The notes beneath the pieces were generated by a model. It was not told the DNA's origin. It saw only the letters and a program-made list of their open reading frames with translations, and ran no database searches. Source: an uncultured Oscillospiraceae bacterium (lineage in GTDB: Bacteria; Bacillota; Clostridia; Oscillospirales; Acutalibacteraceae). Taken from it: a stretch of 9,925 nucleotides of DNA. The position numbers and the translations under genes are program-made. Shown here piece by piece: positions 7,056 to 9,925 of the stretch; position 1 is the first letter of the stretch, and every line of letters begins with the position of its first letter. The stretch is taken from the NCBI GenBank assembly GCA_900554525.1, contig USHL01000034.1:1-9925 (forward strand), written 5' to 3'.

Positions 7056-8747
7056 TTGGCCTTTGACGGCGGTTTTCTAAAAAAAATCACCGATGAGCTA
7101 AGCTCGGCGTGTGACGCGCATATCGATAAAATATACCAGCCGTCAAAGGATGAGCTGGTACTTTTGCTGCGTAAAAAGGGCTTTTCCGAAAGACTGCTGA
7201 TAACGGTAAAGCCCGGCTCGGCGCGTATGCATTTCACCGAAAACCGTTATGAAAATCCTCAGACCCCGCCGAACTTTTGTATGCTGGCAAGGAAATACCT
7301 GTCAGCGGCAAAGCTCACCGAAATAAGACAGCCCGGACTTGAAAGATTAGCCGAGCTCATATTTACCGCCTCCAACGAAATGGGCGATATTGTGGATTTA
7401 CGGCTCATCTGCGAATTTATCGGCAATAAAGCCAATATTATACTTGTAGGAGCCGACGGTCGCATAATTGATTCACTCCGTCATTCCGACCCGGAAACCG
7501 CTGAACGTATGATACTGCCTGGGGCTGTCTATGAATATCCGGCGAAAGCTGAAAAGCTCAATCCGCTGACCGCGCCTGCCGCCGAACTGTGCGAATGCGC
7601 TTTAAATACCGAAGATACCGTAAAGGCTCTGCTGAACGGAATAGACGGCTTTTCCCCTCTTATCTGCCGTGAGGCGGCATACAGAGCCGCAAGCGCTTCT
7701 TTGGAAAGCGCCCTCGCCGGTATTTTAAGCGATCTTAAAGGCGCCGGCAGACCGACGCTTGTTAAAAAGCCGGACGGCTCACCCTTTGAATTTTCCTATA
7801 CAGACATCGCACAGTACGGAAAAGAATACGAAAAACAGTATTACGAAAGCTTTTCCGCCCTGCTCGACGCTTTTTTCTCCGCGCGCGACAATTCCGACCG
7901 AATCAGACGCGCAGCGGGAGATATAATAAAGCTCGTAAACAATCTCCGTACCCGTACCGAAAAAAAGCTTGCTCTAAGACTTGAAGAGCTGAAGGCCACC
8001 GAAAACCGCGAAGATCTGCGGATATACGGCGAGCTTATCAAGGCGAATCTCTATAATATAAAGAACGGCGCTTCCTTTGCCGAAGTACAGAACTATTACG
8101 ACAGCGAGCTGAAAACCATTCGCATACCGTTAAATCCCGCCCTTACTCCGCAGAAGAATGCCGCAAAATATTTTAAGGATTATAAAAAGACCTACACGGC
8201 ACAGCAGACTCTGACTGCACTCACCCAAAAAGACCGCGAAGAGCTCGAATATTTCGATTCGGTGTCCGACAGCATCTCACGCAGCTCTACACTCGCCGAA
8301 ATAAGTGAAATACGTGAAGAACTCCGCGATGCCGGATATATCAGGTCGGCCCCCGCGAAGCGAAAAAAAGCCGGCACGCTGTCTGCTTTCAGGGAATATA
8401 CCTCCGCCGAGGGATATAAGATTCTTGTCGGCAAAAATAACCGGCAGAACGATATTATCACAACCTCTTTAGCGGCTAAAAACGATCTGTGGTTCCACGT
8501 AAAAAACATTCCGGGCTCGCATGTCGTGGTATTCTGCGGCGGCAGGGATGTGTCTGACGAAACGGTCTTACAGGCGGCGCGTCTGGCCGCCGAAAACTCA
8601 AAGGCCGCGTCTTCCTCGTCGGTTCCCGTGGATTACACACCCGTAAGGTTTGTCAAAAAACCGAGCGGCGCCAAGCCCGGAATGGTCATATACACCACCA
8701 ATAAAACCATATTTGTCACGCCCGGGGCCTCTGACGGAAAGGAATGA
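7056..8747 (+). CDS. rqcH: RqcH, ribosome-associated quality control factor (NFACT / Rqc2 family)
   Basis: Binds stalled 50S subunits carrying peptidyl-tRNA and recruits tRNA-Ala to add C-terminal alanine tails that mark the aborted chain for degradation. Older annotations call it a fibronectin-binding protein. At 563 residues it is full length (B. subtilis about 570). The order is NFACT-N (about 1-160, with AFDGGF, HIDKIYQPSKDELVLLLR, YENPQTPPNFCMLARK and ICEFIGNKANIILVG), a helix-hairpin-helix region (about 175-240), a charged coiled-coil middle (about 265-430) and NFACT-R (about 440-555). NFACT-R shows GYKILVGKNNRQND, DLWFHVKNIPGSHVV, VPVDYT and KPGMVIYT. The N-terminal Asp-Arg pair, important in characterised homologues, is Glu96-Arg97 here (GLERL). 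It starts with TTG, 15 bases after the TrmK fusion. Confidence 0.95.
   Translation: MAFDGGFLKKITDELSSACDAHIDKIYQPSKDELVLLLRKKGFSERLLITVKPGSARMHFTENRYENPQTPPNFCMLARKYLSAAKLTEIRQPGLERLAELIFTASNEMGDIVDLRLICEFIGNKANIILVGADGRIIDSLRHSDPETAERMILPGAVYEYPAKAEKLNPLTAPAAELCECALNTEDTVKALLNGIDGFSPLICREAAYRAASASLESALAGILSDLKGAGRPTLVKKPDGSPFEFSYTDIAQYGKEYEKQYYESFSALLDAFFSARDNSDRIRRAAGDIIKLVNNLRTRTEKKLALRLEELKATENREDLRIYGELIKANLYNIKNGASFAEVQNYYDSELKTIRIPLNPALTPQKNAAKYFKDYKKTYTAQQTLTALTQKDREELEYFDSVSDSISRSSTLAEISEIREELRDAGYIRSAPAKRKKAGTLSAFREYTSAEGYKILVGKNNRQNDIITTSLAAKNDLWFHVKNIPGSHVVVFCGGRDVSDETVLQAARLAAENSKAASSSSVPVDYTPVRFVKKPSGAKPGMVIYTTNKTIFVTPGASDGKE
8738..8743 (+). promoter_or_regulatory. Ribosome binding site favouring the second ATG of the TIM-barrel gene
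   Basis: AAAGGA ends immediately before the ATG at 8744, which leaves no spacing for that codon, but lies nine bases before the in-frame ATG at 8753. The later start therefore looks more likely. The earlier one would create an ATGA overlap with the rqcH stop and add only three residues. Confidence 0.55.
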
Positions 8748-8752
8748 GCAAA

Positions 8753-9532
8753 ATGGAGATAGGCGTTTCAACCTCCTGCTTTTATCCGCTTGAAACCGAG
8801 CTGTCGTTTGAGAATCTCGGCAAAGCCGGTGTTAAAACAGCTGAAATCTTTTTCAATGCCAACTGCGAATTCAAGCAAAGCTTTGTCGACATACTGCTTG
8901 ATATTCAGAAAGAATACGGTATAAAGGTTGTCTCGGTTCATCCGCCGATGTCTGTTGCGGAATCCTTTATGATCTTCTCTGCCTACGAACGGCGCTTTTA
9001 TGAGGCTGAGGAGGATTACCGCCGCTACTCCGAGGTCGCCGCACAGTTCGGCGCAAAGTATTTGATTATGCACGGCGGCAAGCCCAACGGCGTACTTACC
9101 GATGAAGAATACTGCGAAAAGTATATGCGTCTCAAGGAAACCACACGGCAGAACGGCGTCACCGTCCTTCAGGAAAACGTTGTCCGCCACCGGGCGGGCG
9201 AAATCGAATTTTTAAGAGCGCTGAAAAGCATTCTCGGTCCCGAGGCCGAATTCTGCATGGATATAAAACAGGCGGTGCGCTGCGGATACGATCCGGTCGC
9301 GCTTTCAGATGAATTGTTCGACAATATAAAGCATTATCACATCAGTGACCATTCCGTCGCCTCAGACTGCCTCCTGCCCGGCGACGGCGTGTTTGATTTC
9401 AGCGGTTTTTTCAGAAATATCGAAGGCCGCGGATATAACGGCGCCTGTATTATCGAGGTTTATAAAGATTCCTACAAAGACTACGGCGATATTTATAAAT
9501 CGTATTCCAGGCTTCTGAACGGGAGGCGCTGA
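8753..9532 (+). CDS. Sugar phosphate isomerase/epimerase-like TIM-barrel protein (AP endonuclease family 2 fold)
   Basis: A cytoplasmic protein of 259 residues with the xylose-isomerase-like TIM-barrel fold shared by sugar epimerases, isomerases and endonuclease IV. It reads MEIGVSTSCFYP at the first strand. Candidate metal or active-site residues lie at strand ends: His63 (VSVHPP), His107 (IMHGGK), Glu141 (VLQEN), Asp170 (FCMDIKQA), His196 (HYHISDHS) and Glu235 (CIIEVYKD). This order of Glu, Asp, His and Glu fits a divalent-metal epimerase or isomerase. Where relatives often have a histidine a few residues after the aspartate, this one has Gln173. It is not close enough to endonuclease IV to call DNA repair. 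The substrate is unknown, and no sugar-catabolism genes are nearby. It is the penultimate gene of the run, five bases after rqcH. Confidence 0.85.
   Translation: MEIGVSTSCFYPLETELSFENLGKAGVKTAEIFFNANCEFKQSFVDILLDIQKEYGIKVVSVHPPMSVAESFMIFSAYERRFYEAEEDYRRYSEVAAQFGAKYLIMHGGKPNGVLTDEEYCEKYMRLKETTRQNGVTVLQENVVRHRAGEIEFLRALKSILGPEAEFCMDIKQAVRCGYDPVALSDELFDNIKHYHISDHSVASDCLLPGDGVFDFSGFFRNIEGRGYNGACIIEVYKDSYKDYGDIYKSYSRLLNGRR
9521..9526 (+). promoter_or_regulatory. Ribosome binding site of the PHP phosphatase gene
   Basis: GGGAGG lies eight bases before the ATG at 9535, inside the last codons of the preceding gene. It confirms the start of a gene that runs off the right edge and has no stop in the window. 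Confidence 0.75.
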
Positions 9533-9534
9533 GT

Positions 9535-9925
9535 ATGCTTGATATTCATTCGCATATCCTTCCCGGCGTTGACGACGGCGCAAAAAATTCAGACGAAGCC
9601 TTCCGAATACTCTGTGAAATGCAAAGACAGGGGATCACCGACGTTATCGCTACTCCCCATTTTTACCCTGATTCCGACAGCTATGACAGCTACTTCGGCC
9701 GTATTATTCCGGCGTATCAAAGCTTTAAAGCCGAATATACTGAAAAGCTTTCGGCAGGCGAAAAACTGCCGAATATTTATATCGGCAGTGAGGTTCTGTA
9801 TTTCCGCGGTATATTATCAAGCGAGCGTATAAATGATTTCACTCTGAACAATTCGCGTTATCTTTTGCTTGAGCTTACCGACGGCGCCGTTGACGAAAAG
9901 CTCTTTGAAGAACTTTATATACTCA
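9535..9925 (+). CDS. CpsB/YwqE-type PHP-domain tyrosine-protein phosphatase, 3'-truncated by the window edge
   Basis: The frame from the ATG at 9535 is open to the window end, giving 130 residues, about half the usual length of some 250. It begins MLDIHSHILPGVDDGAKNSD, the hallmark N-terminus of CpsB/CapC/YwqE enzymes. These manganese-dependent PHP phosphatases remove phosphate from tyrosine on bacterial tyrosine kinases and so control capsule or exopolysaccharide export. Metal ligands visible: His5 and His7 (HSH), Asp14 region (DDG) and His42 (ATPHFYP). Later, IYIGSEVLYF and YLLLEL fit the next barrel strands. It begins two bases after the previous stop with a good ribosome binding site. No kinase or polysaccharide genes are in view, so the physiological target is uncertain; they may lie beyond the edge. 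Confidence 0.88.
   Translation, partial: MLDIHSHILPGVDDGAKNSDEAFRILCEMQRQGITDVIATPHFYPDSDSYDSYFGRIIPAYQSFKAEYTEKLSAGEKLPNIYIGSEVLYFRGILSSERINDFTLNNSRYLLLELTDGAVDEKLFEELYIL

Noticed and set aside
8768..9190. Minus-strand open frame of 140 residues opposite the TIM-barrel gene
   Set aside because: It is antisense to a conserved coding region with no motif of its own. Its length follows from the codon use of the real gene.
8753..9532. Endonuclease IV (DNA repair)
   Set aside because: The fold family is shared, but the protein lacks the full set of zinc-ligand motifs typical of Nfo and reads closer to sugar epimerase/isomerase relatives.
9539..9832. Open frame of 97 residues starting at a TTG at 9539
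   Set aside because: It is out of frame with the clear PHP phosphatase that starts at 9535 and has the HSHILPGVDDG signature. Its translation resembles nothing and it is a shadow.

Overview
This window reads as ordinary chromosomal DNA of a Gram-positive anaerobe of class Clostridia, most likely an Oscillospiraceae/Ruminococcaceae-type gut organism. The evidence is the gene set: TrmK, YhaM, RqcH, a divergent clostridial-style PurA and a CpsB/YwqE-type phosphatase, all typical of Firmicutes. Strong purine-rich ribosome binding sites and moderate base composition fit this. The placement is inferred from protein resemblance, not computed. All nine genes lie on the + strand, packed with gaps of at most 48 bases, and there is no gene-free stretch worth describing.

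Layout. (1) 1-2036 is the 3' part of a membrane-anchored N-acetylmuramoyl-L-alanine amidase with a long extracellular front section. Its stop codon sits in the loop of a 12-bp hairpin (2021-2048). (2) 2067-3413 is a MATE-family multidrug/cation antiporter. A good sigma-A-type promoter (3396-3424) overlaps its last codons and should drive the next gene. (3) 3462-4739 is purA, adenylosuccinate synthetase of a divergent subtype. (4) 4746-5717 is a YhaM-type OB-fold/HD 3'-5' exoribonuclease. (5) 5734-5934 is a 66-residue CXXC protein of the DUF1858 type. (6) 5931-7040 is a fusion of the tRNA m1A22 methyltransferase TrmK with a GNAT acetyltransferase. (7) 7056-8747 is RqcH (NFACT family), with a TTG start. 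(8) 8753-9532 is a xylose-isomerase-like TIM-barrel protein. (9) 9535-9925 is the 5' part of a CpsB/YwqE-like PHP-domain phosphatase, cut by the window edge.

From purA onward the genes are spaced 6, 16, -4, 15, 5 and 2 bases apart, so they look like one transcription unit started at the 3396-3424 promoter. The middle of this unit has an RNA/translation theme: RNA decay (YhaM), tRNA modification (TrmK) and rescue of stalled ribosomes (RqcH). PurA supplies AMP. The last two genes look like separate metabolic or envelope-regulatory functions.

I found no mobile element, CRISPR array, tRNA, rRNA, riboswitch or defence system. The most unusual items are the TrmK-GNAT fusion coupled to the small CXXC protein, and the changed substrate-contact residues of PurA.
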